Of a stretch of DNA of 64,000 nt, positions 44,935 through 53,661 are shown piece by piece (positions within the stretch are counted from its first letter, which is position 1; each line of letters opens with the position of its first letter). The DNA is from UBA2031 sp037189985 (GTDB lineage: Bacteria; Pseudomonadota; Gammaproteobacteria; Pseudomonadales; Moraxellaceae), in the NCBI GenBank assembly GCA_037189985.1, contig JBBCJX010000014.1, positions 1 to 64,000 of the forward strand. The letters are read 5' to 3'. The notes under the pieces were generated by a model. The model saw nothing but the letters and a program-made list of their open reading frames with translations, was not told the origin of the DNA and ran no database searches. Both the position numbers and the translations under genes were made by a program.

Positions 44935-45954
44935 TCAAGTGCCGTGGTCTTCGTGCTGCGTGCGGCGGCGATAGTCCGTGGGCGTCTCCCCGGTCCAGCG
45001 CTTGAAGGCGCGGGTAAAGGCCGAGGGTTCGGAAAAACCCGTGAGGTAGACGATCTGGTCGATGGGTTCCTGCGTACGGCTCAGCAGACGGCGCGCAAGA
45101 CGTTCGCGATAGCGTGTCACCACGGCATTGAAGTTGGTGCCGGCAAGGGTCAGATCGGCACGCAGGGTGCGCGGGTTGCGGCCCAAGCGCTCGGCGATGG
45201 TTTCCAGCGTCGCCTGGCCCTGCTCCAGCAAACCGCCCAGTTCGCGCTCGATGCGGCTGACGAGGTGGTAGCGCTCCAGGTCAGCCAGGCGTTGTGAGGC
45301 CGCCATTTCGTGCATGGCCAGCAACTGCGGCTCGGCCGCTGGCGAAGGCCGTTGCAACAGGCTCGCCGGAAAGACGATGGCGCCTTCCTCCCGACCCAGC
45401 CGCACCGGACAACCGTAGACCTCCTCATAGCGGCTGGCCGTCGCCCCCGCGGCATGCGGCAGCCGGATTTCCCGTGGCCGAAACTCTCCCTCAGTCACAT
45501 GGCGCAGGAAACCCAGAAAAAGAGAGATGGCACATTCGAGGTAATGCCTGACCGGGTGCGTCAGCCCGCTCAGGATGGCGTCGTCGCCTTCCACACGCAG
45601 CGTCATGTGCATGGCATCGGTAAGCAGACGGTTGTAGCGCTGCGCACGATCCAGTCCGTCACCGAAAGTGGGACTGCTGAGGAAGAGGTATTCCAGTACC
45701 TGGCCACGGAAAGGCGGCATGAGGCCGCCGATGCGCAAACCGATGTCCGGGTCACCACTGATGCGTTCGGCTGCGTCCCAGAAGCGGCGCTGCATGGAAT
45801 TCTCGCGGCGGGCCTGCGGGTCGGGCGGTGCATCCGGCAGATTCACGCTGGCGAAAATCGCCGCGCTATCCAGCCCGGCCTGCTGCATCGCCTGATAGGT
45901 CATCCAGAGGAAGATGCCGGCATCGGAGGCCGGCACATTGGCAGTGGTGGACAC
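44935..45954 (-). CDS. AraC family transcriptional regulator (arabinose-binding-like N-domain)
   Basis: A 339-residue regulator. The N-terminal half resembles the PF12625 ligand-sensing domain seen in OruR-type regulators (SGDPDIGLRIGGLMPPFRGQVLEYL). The C-terminal double helix-turn-helix spans about residues 235-335: ETIAERLGRNPRTLRADL, then QIVYLTGFSEPSAFTRAFKRWTGETPTDYR. It probably activates a nearby lipid catabolic gene. The lipid-linked crotonase, hydroxylase or ACBP genes are candidates; the target is not shown by sequence. Confidence 0.92.
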   Translation of the reverse strand: MSTTANVPASDAGIFLWMTYQAMQQAGLDSAAIFASVNLPDAPPDPQARRENSMQRRFWDAAERISGDPDIGLRIGGLMPPFRGQVLEYLFLSSPTFGDGLDRAQRYNRLLTDAMHMTLRVEGDDAILSGLTHPVRHYLECAISLFLGFLRHVTEGEFRPREIRLPHAAGATASRYEEVYGCPVRLGREEGAIVFPASLLQRPSPAAEPQLLAMHEMAASQRLADLERYHLVSRIERELGGLLEQGQATLETIAERLGRNPRTLRADLTLAGTNFNAVVTRYRERLARRLLSRTQEPIDQIVYLTGFSEPSAFTRAFKRWTGETPTDYRRRTQHEDHGT

Positions 45955-45996
45955 GGGAAACAGGTAGGAAGGAAAACAGCCTGCCGGCGGCGAGGC

Positions 45997-46254
45997 TTAT
46001 TTCCCGTCCGCCTTCAGCAACGCCTTCACCTTGGCGATATAACCCGCCCTGGCATCCTCGCTGGACATGCCTTTCAGCTTTGTCCACGCGTCGTACTTGA
46101 GGCGTCCGGTCACGTTCAAAAGGCTGGGGCGCGAACCCTTCACGTCACCTTCGGTGGCTTGTTTGAAGTGGGAATACAGCACCAGCAGATGCTCATTGCC
46201 GGGCTTGCGGCTCAGGGTGTGCACATCTTTCTGGGCCTGCTCAAACTCGCTCAT
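45997..46254 (-). CDS. Acyl-CoA-binding protein
   Basis: An 85-residue four-helix ACBP. The core SHFKQATEGDVKGSRP near residue 28 and YDAWTKLKGMSSEDARAGYI near 54 carry the conserved Tyr and Lys contacts with CoA. ACBP buffers long-chain acyl-CoA in the cytosol. It is near-universal in eukaryotes but patchy in bacteria, so its presence is informative about the lineage. It lies just upstream of the AraC gene on the same strand, 42 bases apart, and downstream of the PQQ-type dehydrogenase. Confidence 0.93.
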   Translation of the reverse strand: MSEFEQAQKDVHTLSRKPGNEHLLVLYSHFKQATEGDVKGSRPSLLNVTGRLKYDAWTKLKGMSSEDARAGYIAKVKALLKADGK

Positions 46255-46292
46255 GGCATCTCCTTACGGTGAGGGGGACGGCGCCAAGGCCG

Positions 46293-47438
46293 TCATGGTG
46301 CGGGATTGTAACTGATGCGGTAGATGGCGCCCGCAAAGTCATCCGAGACCAGCAAGGCGCCATCGGGAGCCACGCTGACATCGGCCGGACGGCCCCAGAC
46401 CTCCTGCGTAGCTTCATCCAGCCAGCCGGTGGCAAAGGGGCGGTAGGTCGTGACATTGCCCTTTTCATCCAGACGCAGCTCCGTCACGCGATAGCCGTTA
46501 CGGCGGCTGCGGTTCCAGGAGCCATGCTCGGCGACAAAGATGCTCTGGCGATAACCTGCCGGGAACTGTCGGCCCGTGTAGAAGCGCATGCCCAGCGAGG
46601 CCACGTGGGCACCCAGTTCGCGGGCAGGCGCTACGCTTTGCGTACACCGGCCCTGCCGGAACTCGGGATCGGCAATCGCCTTGCCATGGCAGAAGGGGAA
46701 ACCGAAATGCTGGCCAACTCTGCTGAGGCGGTTCAGTTCATCGGGCGGCTGGTCATCACCCAGATGATCGCGACCATTGTCGGTGAACCAGAGCTCACGC
46801 GTCTGCGGATGCCAGTCGAAGCCCACCGTGTTGCGCACGCCGCGGGCAATCACCTCGGGTTTTGTGCCGGGCTTGCTGACGTCGATGCGGGTGATGCTGG
46901 CGTAGGGGTCGCCTTTTGCGCAGACATTGCAGGGCGCCCCTACCGGCACATAGAGCAAGCCATCCGGGCCGAAGGCGATGAATTTCCAGCCATGATGCGG
47001 GTCTTCGGGAAAAGCGGTGGAAACGGTTTCCGGCTCCGGAGGATTGCCCAGGCGTTTTTCGATATCACGCAGGCGGACGATGCGACTGACAGCCGACACA
47101 TAAAGATCGCCATCACGAAAAGCCACGCCCACGGGTTGCAAAAGGCCATCTGCAATACGCAGGCGTTGCACCGGGCCACGTCCATAGCCGACAAGCGCAT
47201 GGACTTGCCCGGCCCGGCTGCCCACAAACAGCGTTCCACCCGGACCCCAGGTCATGCCGCGCGCGGAGGGGACATCAGCCAGATGCTCGATACGAAAGCC
47301 CTCGGGCAACCGGATACGCTCCAGAGGCAGTATCCTTGCAGGCGCAGCACCGGTGCTTGCTGCTTGCGCGGACAATACCGGTGTCAGCAGTAGCGCCAGC
47401 ATCAACGTGGGCAACAGTTTCCACGATGCAGTTTTCAT
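46293..47438 (-). CDS. PQQ-dependent sugar dehydrogenase-like (L-sorbosone dehydrogenase family)
   Basis: A 381-residue periplasmic six-bladed beta-propeller. A signal peptide runs to about residue 26 (LTPVLSAQA). Family marks include GVAFRDGDLYVSAV near 107, the Ca/PQQ site region TRELWFTDNGRDHLGDD near 215, HGKAIADPE, and a C-terminal VAPDGALLVSDDFAGAIYRI. Members oxidise aldose sugars or sorbosone. Four Cys residues around 173 and 252 may form disulfides. The ATG at 47438 follows GGGAGG. It is divergent from the panE-like gene. Confidence 0.88.
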   Translation of the reverse strand: MKTASWKLLPTLMLALLLTPVLSAQAASTGAAPARILPLERIRLPEGFRIEHLADVPSARGMTWGPGGTLFVGSRAGQVHALVGYGRGPVQRLRIADGLLQPVGVAFRDGDLYVSAVSRIVRLRDIEKRLGNPPEPETVSTAFPEDPHHGWKFIAFGPDGLLYVPVGAPCNVCAKGDPYASITRIDVSKPGTKPEVIARGVRNTVGFDWHPQTRELWFTDNGRDHLGDDQPPDELNRLSRVGQHFGFPFCHGKAIADPEFRQGRCTQSVAPARELGAHVASLGMRFYTGRQFPAGYRQSIFVAEHGSWNRSRRNGYRVTELRLDEKGNVTTYRPFATGWLDEATQEVWGRPADVSVAPDGALLVSDDFAGAIYRISYNPAP

Positions 47439-47489
47439 GACCACCTCCCGTCTTCGGTGCCACGGGAACCTGGATTGCAGGAGCCCTTC

Positions 47490-48494
47490 ATGTCAGTAGT
47501 CGCGGTTTTCGGAGCTGGCAGCATAGGCTGTTATGTCGGCGGCCGTCTCCGGCTTGCCGGTAACGCCGTGTTGCTGATCGGTCGGCCACACATGGCCGAC
47601 AGTCTCGCCCTGCATGGCCTGCATCTCTCCGACCACAAAGGCTGGCAGGGGCATGTGGATGCCGGCACGCTGGACTTCAAAACAGATGCCACCAGCGTTG
47701 CCGGCGCCGATCTGGTGCTGGTCACCGTGAAGTCTGCCGCTACCGCCGAGGCGGCCACCGCCCTGCAAGCCCATCTCAAGCAGAATGCAGTGGTGCTCAG
47801 CCTGCAAAACGGCCTGCACAATGCCGATACCCTCGCCCGCCTCTTGCCCGGCCATACCGTGCTTGCCGGCATGGTGCCCTTCAATGTGGCACAACTGGCA
47901 CCGGGGCACTTCCATCAGGGCACCGAAGGCGAACTGGCCGTGACCCGCTCACCGGCGCTGCAACCGTTCACGGAGGCTTTCGCCCGTGCTGGCCTGCCAC
48001 TACAACAGCATGACGACATGAAGGCCGTACAGTGGGCCAAGCTGCTGCTCAACCTCAACAACGCCATCAACGCACTCTCCGGGCTACCCCTGAAAACGGA
48101 GCTTTCGCAACGAGCCTATCGCCGCGTACTCGCGGCCGCACAATGCGAGGCCATTTCCCTTCTGCAAGCAAAGGCGCAACCGCTCGCAAAACTCACACCA
48201 CTCCCCGCACACTGGCTGCCCACCCTGCTGGAAGTGCCAGACGCCATTTTCCGCATTGCAGCCAGCCGCATGCTGGCCATCGACCCGCTCGCGCGTTCCT
48301 CCATGCAGGATGATCTCGCCGCAGGGCGGCAGACAGAGATTGACCAGTTACAGGGCGAGATCGTGGCGCTGGCCAAGGCTCAGGGTAAAACTGCTCCCGT
48401 CAATGCTGCCTTGCTGCAACTGGTGAAAGCCGCCGAGCAAGGGGGTCGGCGCGACTGGAGCGGAAAAGAATTGCAGCAGGAGATACTGCAGTGA
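47490..48494 (+). CDS. panE: 2-dehydropantoate 2-reductase family protein
   Basis: A 334-residue NADPH-dependent ketopantoate reductase-like enzyme. The Rossmann GAGSIGCYVGG is at residue 8; the catalytic Lys and Asn context WAKLLLNLNNAINALSG lies near 187. It would reduce ketopantoate to pantoate for CoA synthesis, although ApbA/PanE paralogues with other substrates are common. Its stop overlaps the start of a 3-hydroxyisobutyrate dehydrogenase-type reductase, and a hydroxypyruvate isomerase-like gene follows, so a hydroxy-acid pathway is an alternative. Confidence 0.8.
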   Translation: MSVVAVFGAGSIGCYVGGRLRLAGNAVLLIGRPHMADSLALHGLHLSDHKGWQGHVDAGTLDFKTDATSVAGADLVLVTVKSAATAEAATALQAHLKQNAVVLSLQNGLHNADTLARLLPGHTVLAGMVPFNVAQLAPGHFHQGTEGELAVTRSPALQPFTEAFARAGLPLQQHDDMKAVQWAKLLLNLNNAINALSGLPLKTELSQRAYRRVLAAAQCEAISLLQAKAQPLAKLTPLPAHWLPTLLEVPDAIFRIAASRMLAIDPLARSSMQDDLAAGRQTEIDQLQGEIVALAKAQGKTAPVNAALLQLVKAAEQGGRRDWSGKELQQEILQ

Positions 48495-49378
48495 GCATGA
48501 AAAATATTGGCTTCATAGGCATGGGACTCATGGGACAGCCCATGAGCAAGCGCCTGCTGGCCGCCGGCTTTTCGCTCACGATATGGAACCGTTCTGCGGA
48601 AAAATGCAGCCAGTTGCTGGCAGTCGGTGCTGAGCTGGCAGCAACACCACGCAAACTTGCAGAAACCGCCGATGTCATCCTGCTCTGCGTGGCCGACACG
48701 GCGGCCGTGGAGGACGTGCTGCTGCACGAAGAGGGCGTACTGGCCGGGCTCGGTGCCGGCAAGATCGTGGTGGATTTTTCCTCGATTGATCCCGACGCCA
48801 CCCGCCGGCTGGCCTCACGCGTACGGGCTGTTGGCGCCGAGTGGGTGGATGCGCCCGTATCGGGTGGCGTGACGGGTGCCGAGGCGGGAACACTGGTCAT
48901 CATGGCCGGGGGTAATCCGGATACCGTGGAAAAACTCCAGCCCGTTTTCTCCGCACTCTCGCAGCGCGTGACACATATGGGTGACAACGGTGCCGGTCAG
49001 GTCACCAAGATATGCAACCAGCTCATAGTCGCCGCCAACGCCGTACTGATTGCAGAAGCCGTGGCGCTGGCGCAAAAGGCGGGCGTGGATGCCAGCAAAC
49101 TGGCACCGGCACTGGCCGGGGGTTTTGCCGACTCCAAGCCCTTCCAGATACTGGCGCCACGCATGAGCACCGGCAGCTTCGAGCCCGTGCAATGGCGCGT
49201 GCAAACGCTGCTGAAGGACCTGAACATGGCTGTCAGCCAGTCACAAAATCTGGGGCTGGACAGCCCACTTGCCACCCATGCCGCAGAACTGCTGCGACAG
49301 CATGGCGACAACGGCTTTCTCGAACAGGACCTGAGCAGCGTGATCCGGCTCTTCGCGAAAGACGAACCTGTACCCTGA
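48491..49378 (+). CDS. NAD(P)-dependent 3-hydroxyacid dehydrogenase (tartronate semialdehyde reductase/HIBADH-like)
   Basis: A 295-residue beta-hydroxyacid dehydrogenase. GFIGMGLMGQPMS is the N-terminal dinucleotide site; the substrate motif DAPVSGGVTGAEAGTL lies near residue 117, and the catalytic Lys in GAGQVTKICNQLI near 170. Members act on 3-hydroxyisobutyrate, tartronate semialdehyde or succinic semialdehyde. The following hyi-like gene favours tartronate semialdehyde. A GTG at 48491 overlaps the panE stop; ATG 48497 is the alternative. Confidence 0.88.
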   Translation: MSMKNIGFIGMGLMGQPMSKRLLAAGFSLTIWNRSAEKCSQLLAVGAELAATPRKLAETADVILLCVADTAAVEDVLLHEEGVLAGLGAGKIVVDFSSIDPDATRRLASRVRAVGAEWVDAPVSGGVTGAEAGTLVIMAGGNPDTVEKLQPVFSALSQRVTHMGDNGAGQVTKICNQLIVAANAVLIAEAVALAQKAGVDASKLAPALAGGFADSKPFQILAPRMSTGSFEPVQWRVQTLLKDLNMAVSQSQNLGLDSPLATHAAELLRQHGDNGFLEQDLSSVIRLFAKDEPVP

Positions 49379-49385
49379 ACTTCCT

Positions 49386-49464
49386 GTCGTCCCGGCGCAG
49401 GCCGGGACCCATAGGTCATCAGGAAGAACACCGCCGCATGGGTCCCGGCCTGCGCCGGGACGAC
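49386..49464. repeat. 79-bp REP/MITE-like element, copy 2
   Basis: Arms at 49386-49412 and 49438-49464 are perfect 27-base inverted repeats around a 25-base spacer. The left arm begins GTCGTCCCGGCGCAGGCC; the right ends CCGGGACGAC. It lies eight bases after the reductase stop and upstream of hyi. Confidence 0.85.
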
Positions 49465-49498
49465 GAAGTGTTGATTTGAGCATAAGGTCCCCTACGCC

Positions 49499-50278
49499 AT
49501 GCTGAATTTCTCCGCCAACCTCTCACTGCTGTTCACCGAACGGCCACTTGCCGAGCGCTTCGCCGCTGCCCGTGCCGCCGGATTCCGTGCCGTTGAAATC
49601 CAGTTCCCCTACGAGCTTTCCGTGCCGCAACTGAAAGCACTGCTGACCGGCAACGATCTCAGGCTGGTACTCATCAATGTGCCCGCTGGCGACCTGATGG
49701 AAGGTGGCGATGGCCTGGCTTGCGTACCGGGCCGGGAAAAAGCATTCAGGGAAGCCGTAGCGCTGGCACTGGAATACGCCACTGCGCTGGAAGTACCGAC
49801 CGTCAATGTATTGGCTGGCCGGCAGGCAGCAGGCGTATCAGAAGAAGACTGTTACAGCACTCTGCAAGGCAACCTGCATCACGCCGTCACCGCATTCAGG
49901 AAAGCAGGCATCCGCGTAGTCACAGAGGCCATCAACATTTTCGACATGCCACGCTTTCTCGTTCATTCACTGGCCGACATGCAGCAGCTCTGCGAGCAGG
50001 TGCCGGGCCTCGGCATGCAGTTCGACTGCTATCACATGGCACGCATGGGTGAAGATGTTGCCACCGCACTGACAAGCAATTTGCCTCTGATCGGCCACGT
50101 GCAGTTTGCCGATGCTCCCGGCCGGCATGAGCCGGGTAGCGGTTCGCTCGATTTCCTAAAGATTTTTTCCGGGCTTGAGGCAAGCAGCTACAACGGCTGG
50201 TGTGGCGCAGAATACCGACCATCGCAACGCACCGAGAGCACGCTGGCCTGGCTCGCACGCTGGCAACAGACATCCTGA
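49499..50278 (+). CDS. hyi: Hydroxypyruvate isomerase-like TIM-barrel protein
   Basis: A 259-residue TIM-barrel isomerase. The start FSANLSLLFTERPLAERFAAA is the Hyi signature; FRAVEIQFPYE, TEAINIFDMPRF near 142, and FDCYHMARMGED near 180 provide the metal ligands. C-terminal PGRHEPGSGSLDF is conserved. Hyi interconverts hydroxypyruvate and tartronate semialdehyde, which pairs with the reductase upstream. OtnI-type activity on threonate or erythronate intermediates is an alternative. Confidence 0.88.
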   Translation: MLNFSANLSLLFTERPLAERFAAARAAGFRAVEIQFPYELSVPQLKALLTGNDLRLVLINVPAGDLMEGGDGLACVPGREKAFREAVALALEYATALEVPTVNVLAGRQAAGVSEEDCYSTLQGNLHHAVTAFRKAGIRVVTEAINIFDMPRFLVHSLADMQQLCEQVPGLGMQFDCYHMARMGEDVATALTSNLPLIGHVQFADAPGRHEPGSGSLDFLKIFSGLEASSYNGWCGAEYRPSQRTESTLAWLARWQQTS

Positions 50279-50313
50279 CACACCCTTTCACACCGCCCTT
50301 TCAAGGAGACCCC

Positions 50314-50763
50314 ATGAGCAACTGCGTGTTCTGCAAGATTCTGGCTGGCGAGCTTCCTTCGATACGCGTGCATGAAGATGACACCGTCATTGCCTTCATG
50401 GACATCTATCCGTTACGGCCTGCGCATGTACTCATCATTCCGCGCGAACACCACCAGCAGGTACACCGCCTCCCTGCCCAGACACGCGCGCACCTCATCG
50501 AAACCGGCAGCCGTATCGCCCAGGCCCTGTACAACTCATCCCTGAAACCTGCGGCCGTGCACTACATGATCAACGATGGCCCGGCGGCGCAGCAAACCGT
50601 GCCGCATGTGCACCTGCATGTACTGCCACGCTACAAGGGAGACTCCGGAAGCTTTTTGCTGCGTCTGCTGCGCAAGCCTTTTGATCTTGCACTGGGGCCG
50701 GTCAACGCGAAAAAGCTGGAAAAGGACGCGGCAGAAATCCGGCGGCAACTGGAAAAGCTCTGA
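50314..50763 (+). CDS. HIT family protein
   Basis: A 149-residue histidine-triad nucleotide hydrolase or transferase. CVFCKILAGELPS near the start is typical of the Hint/Fhit-like branch with two Cys that can bind zinc. The triad appears as HVHLHVLP near residue 93. A hydrophobic segment FLLRLLRKPFDLALG follows. Substrate is unknown; AMP-lysine or dinucleotide hydrolysis is usual. A strong AAGGAGA ribosome site fixes the ATG at 50314. Confidence 0.93.
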   Translation: MSNCVFCKILAGELPSIRVHEDDTVIAFMDIYPLRPAHVLIIPREHHQQVHRLPAQTRAHLIETGSRIAQALYNSSLKPAAVHYMINDGPAAQQTVPHVHLHVLPRYKGDSGSFLLRLLRKPFDLALGPVNAKKLEKDAAEIRRQLEKL

Positions 50764-50803
50764 AAGGGGTATTCGTTACCTGCAAGCAAGAAGCTTAGGG
50801 TTT

Positions 50804-51361
50804 TTACGCCGTGAACCAGCCCGGATGGCGCAGCAGCCAGCCACGTACCTGCTCAAGACGGCGGGCACCATCGCTTTCTTCGAGCAGTGACTGGCGCACA
50901 TCCGCCTCAAGGGGCAGTCCTTCCGCCAGACGCCAGGCCAGCATGCCTGCATCCGGTATGGCATGGCCCTGTTCCTCCAGTGCCGATGCCAGTGCCGCAA
51001 GATCCTCCGGTACCGGCACATAGCTTTCATGGGGCAACAGCTCGGCACGGGCAAACATGAGGCCGTCGCTTTCCACGCGCCAGTCGCTGAGGCGTACCCG
51101 TTCTTCAGCTATCACCAATGCCCCCAGGGTGCCGTCACGCTGGCTGACAAGCTGGGTAAAGAAGGCACGGGTTCCTACTTCGTATGTAAAAGCCGGCTCA
51201 CCCACTTCCCGGCCCTCGCGAATACGCACGACCACAAAAGGCTGCTGACGCCCGCAAATATCCACCAGCCGGCGGTAGCGCATCTCGAAAATCCGCAACG
51301 GCAATTCACCTCCGGGAAAGAGCACGGTATGCAGGGGAAAAACCGGCAGTTCCTGTGTCAT
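50804..51361 (-). CDS. Stand-alone Lon substrate-binding (LAN) domain protein
   Basis: A 185-residue protein made only of the Lon N-terminal domain: ELPVFPLHTVLFPGGELPLRIFE at the start, then YRRLVDIC and FVVVRIREG. It lacks the AAA and peptidase parts, as is normal for this small family. Function is not established; it may bind unfolded protein or regulate Lon. The start at 51361 is preferred over the longer open frame to 51508. It follows the patatin gene on the same strand with a 31-base gap. Confidence 0.87.
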   Translation of the reverse strand: MTQELPVFPLHTVLFPGGELPLRIFEMRYRRLVDICGRQQPFVVVRIREGREVGEPAFTYEVGTRAFFTQLVSQRDGTLGALVIAEERVRLSDWRVESDGLMFARAELLPHESYVPVPEDLAALASALEEQGHAIPDAGMLAWRLAEGLPLEADVRQSLLEESDGARRLEQVRGWLLRHPGWFTA

Positions 51362-51392
51362 CCGTCGTTGTCTCCTGTTGCGTGCTGGCGGC

Positions 51393-53621
51393 TCAGAAAC
51401 TGACACCCAGTGCCAGATACAGGGCTGACTGGTCGTTGTTGCCAATCGATCCCAACAAATAGAACGGCCCCAGCACCGTATCGGCCGCCAGATAGAGGCT
51501 GCCGGCATAGGCCGGTGTGTCCATGGTCTGAAAGCCGGCCGGCTGACGCTTCATGCGCGCCGCCTCCAGCGCCACACCACCGTAAATGCCCTTGCCAATA
51601 CCGGCAGGCAGGTCACTGATACGCCGATAACCCACGAGTCCGCCATGCACCAGCCGGCCGCCCTCGTAGTAATTGCTGGGATAGGCACTCAGGTTGAAAA
51701 GACCGCCCAACGAGAAATTCTGGTGGTGCGGGAGATCGCTGCCAAGATCATCCGCGAGGCGCAATGTACCAAGCACGGTATTGCGTCCTTTCGTGATAAC
51801 CCGAGTACCACGAAACTCCAGTCTGTCGAATTCTTTTTCAGCCCCCAGACTCTGGCTGGACTTGAAGTAATTGAGGCGGGCACTGCTGCCCTGATGCGGG
51901 AACCGGGTATTGTCGAGCTGGTCGTAAATCGTGCGGAGCGTATATCCCCCCTGCTGCAGGGTCTCGTCGGCGAACACCAGAAGCGAGGGTGAACTGACCT
52001 GGCCATAGGAACGCGTGACACCCACACGCATTTCACCCCAGCGGCCAAACACCGAACCGAGCTCAAGCCCACCACCAGCCTGCAAGTATTTGTATTCCAG
52101 CCGCGCCACGTTCTGCACATACACGTCTTCATAGCGCTCGTTGTAAAAAACATACGGCGCCACGAAGAATTCGGACCCCAAGCTGGCCGGTTGATACCAC
52201 TCGCTGTAGATGCCGTTGTCCTGCCCCAGTTGCACATCCGTTCGCCACTCTGCATCCAGGCGATTCAGCCAGGCGCGGCGCAGTGAAACGATGGCACTGA
52301 AATCGGCATCACCCTGGAAGTCGGAATAGAGCCCAAGGCCAAAGCGCACAAAGTCACGACCGGCCTTTTCTTCCGGTGTCACCGTGATGTCGGCATGGCC
52401 CGGCGCGGTCTCTTCCAGGTTGTAACGGATGCTGGAAAAATCACCACGCGCAAAAACACGGCTGATGTTCTTGTGAAGGGCCGGCATGTCAAATGTCTCT
52501 CCCTGCTCCACCCTGAGCAGGTCCTGCATGACGGCCTGGTTCACCCAGCGGGTTTTTGCCATGCGCACATGATCAATGACCGGCAACGGTGTCCGACGCT
52601 CTGCAATCCGTTGCTTCCAGGCAGCGTACTCTTCTTCACTCACACGCAGATGCTGCAAGTCGGCTTCGTGCGCGGCCACGGCCTCTTCGCCCACCTTGAC
52701 AAGATCACGTACTTTTTCGAAATCCGCCGAGGTGTAACCGTCCAGAGCCGGCACGATGAGTACGTCACCGGGTCCCAGCAGAGCCGTCTGCTGGTTCATG
52801 TTGTTCTGCATGCTGATGTTGATGACCTGCTCGCCGATGGTCAGGAAAGAGGTGAGGTCATCCTGTTTGTGGCTGGGTGTGGACACATTCACGGCAATCA
52901 CCCGCGCCTGCCCCCCACAAAGCTCGCGGCCGACCGACACGGGCAGGTTCATGGAAAGACCGCCATCCACCAGCAAATGCCCTTTGTAGGGGATGGGCGG
53001 AAATACGCCAGGAATGGTCATGCTGGCACGCATGGCTTCCACCAGCGAGCCGTCGTTGATGACCACCGCTTCGCCGGTCACGATGTCGGTACCGACCGCC
53101 CGGAAGGGCAGCGGCAAATTGTCGAAGCTGGCTTCGACACGGGCACCCGCCAACTCACGGAAAAACAAGCCGATATGCTGCACCCCGACAAAATTGCGGG
53201 GGGTCTTGAGCTGAAGGCCGTCCAGCGTGAGAGTGAAATCAAAATACGGTTTGTAGTCTTCGTACTTGCGGAAGTACGGAATGTCGAAACGCCGTGGCCG
53301 GTCCGCGAAAACCGCACGCCAGTCCGCCTCCACCACCAGGCGCTCCGCCTCCGCAAGCGACGTTCCCGAGGCATATGTCCCGCCGGCAATGGCGCCCATG
53401 CTGGTCCCGGCAATGCAATCGAAAGGAATGCGCAGGCGATCCAGCGCATTCACCACGCCCACATGTGCAAGACCGCGTGCGCCGCCACCGGACAGCACCA
53501 GCGCGGTCTTGGCTCGTGACGTCATGGCATCGGGCTGGGCTGCCGCCAGCGGCGAAAGCACAGGCAGAAGCAGCAGGCCGGAAATAACCGCCACGCCATG
53601 CCACCGTTTTGCTTCCCTCAT
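51393..53621 (-). CDS. Patatin-like phospholipase with BamA-type barrel (type Vd secretion, PlpD-like)
   Basis: A 742-residue protein with a signal peptide (residues 1-26). The patatin domain spans about 38-235: oxyanion GGGARG near 45, nucleophile GTSMG near 74, and catalytic Asp in VDGGLSMN near 220. A POTRA-like stretch (about 330-420) precedes a 16-stranded Omp85-type barrel ending in ALGVSF. In PlpD of Pseudomonas the barrel secretes the attached lipase. The start at 53621 gives the clean signal peptide. It is monocistronic or paired with the Lon-domain gene. Confidence 0.92.
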   Translation of the reverse strand: MREAKRWHGVAVISGLLLLPVLSPLAAAQPDAMTSRAKTALVLSGGGARGLAHVGVVNALDRLRIPFDCIAGTSMGAIAGGTYASGTSLAEAERLVVEADWRAVFADRPRRFDIPYFRKYEDYKPYFDFTLTLDGLQLKTPRNFVGVQHIGLFFRELAGARVEASFDNLPLPFRAVGTDIVTGEAVVINDGSLVEAMRASMTIPGVFPPIPYKGHLLVDGGLSMNLPVSVGRELCGGQARVIAVNVSTPSHKQDDLTSFLTIGEQVINISMQNNMNQQTALLGPGDVLIVPALDGYTSADFEKVRDLVKVGEEAVAAHEADLQHLRVSEEEYAAWKQRIAERRTPLPVIDHVRMAKTRWVNQAVMQDLLRVEQGETFDMPALHKNISRVFARGDFSSIRYNLEETAPGHADITVTPEEKAGRDFVRFGLGLYSDFQGDADFSAIVSLRRAWLNRLDAEWRTDVQLGQDNGIYSEWYQPASLGSEFFVAPYVFYNERYEDVYVQNVARLEYKYLQAGGGLELGSVFGRWGEMRVGVTRSYGQVSSPSLLVFADETLQQGGYTLRTIYDQLDNTRFPHQGSSARLNYFKSSQSLGAEKEFDRLEFRGTRVITKGRNTVLGTLRLADDLGSDLPHHQNFSLGGLFNLSAYPSNYYEGGRLVHGGLVGYRRISDLPAGIGKGIYGGVALEAARMKRQPAGFQTMDTPAYAGSLYLAADTVLGPFYLLGSIGNNDQSALYLALGVSF

Positions 53622-53661
53622 GACGTCCCCTTGAGACTCCGTCCCGAAAAACATGCCTGCG

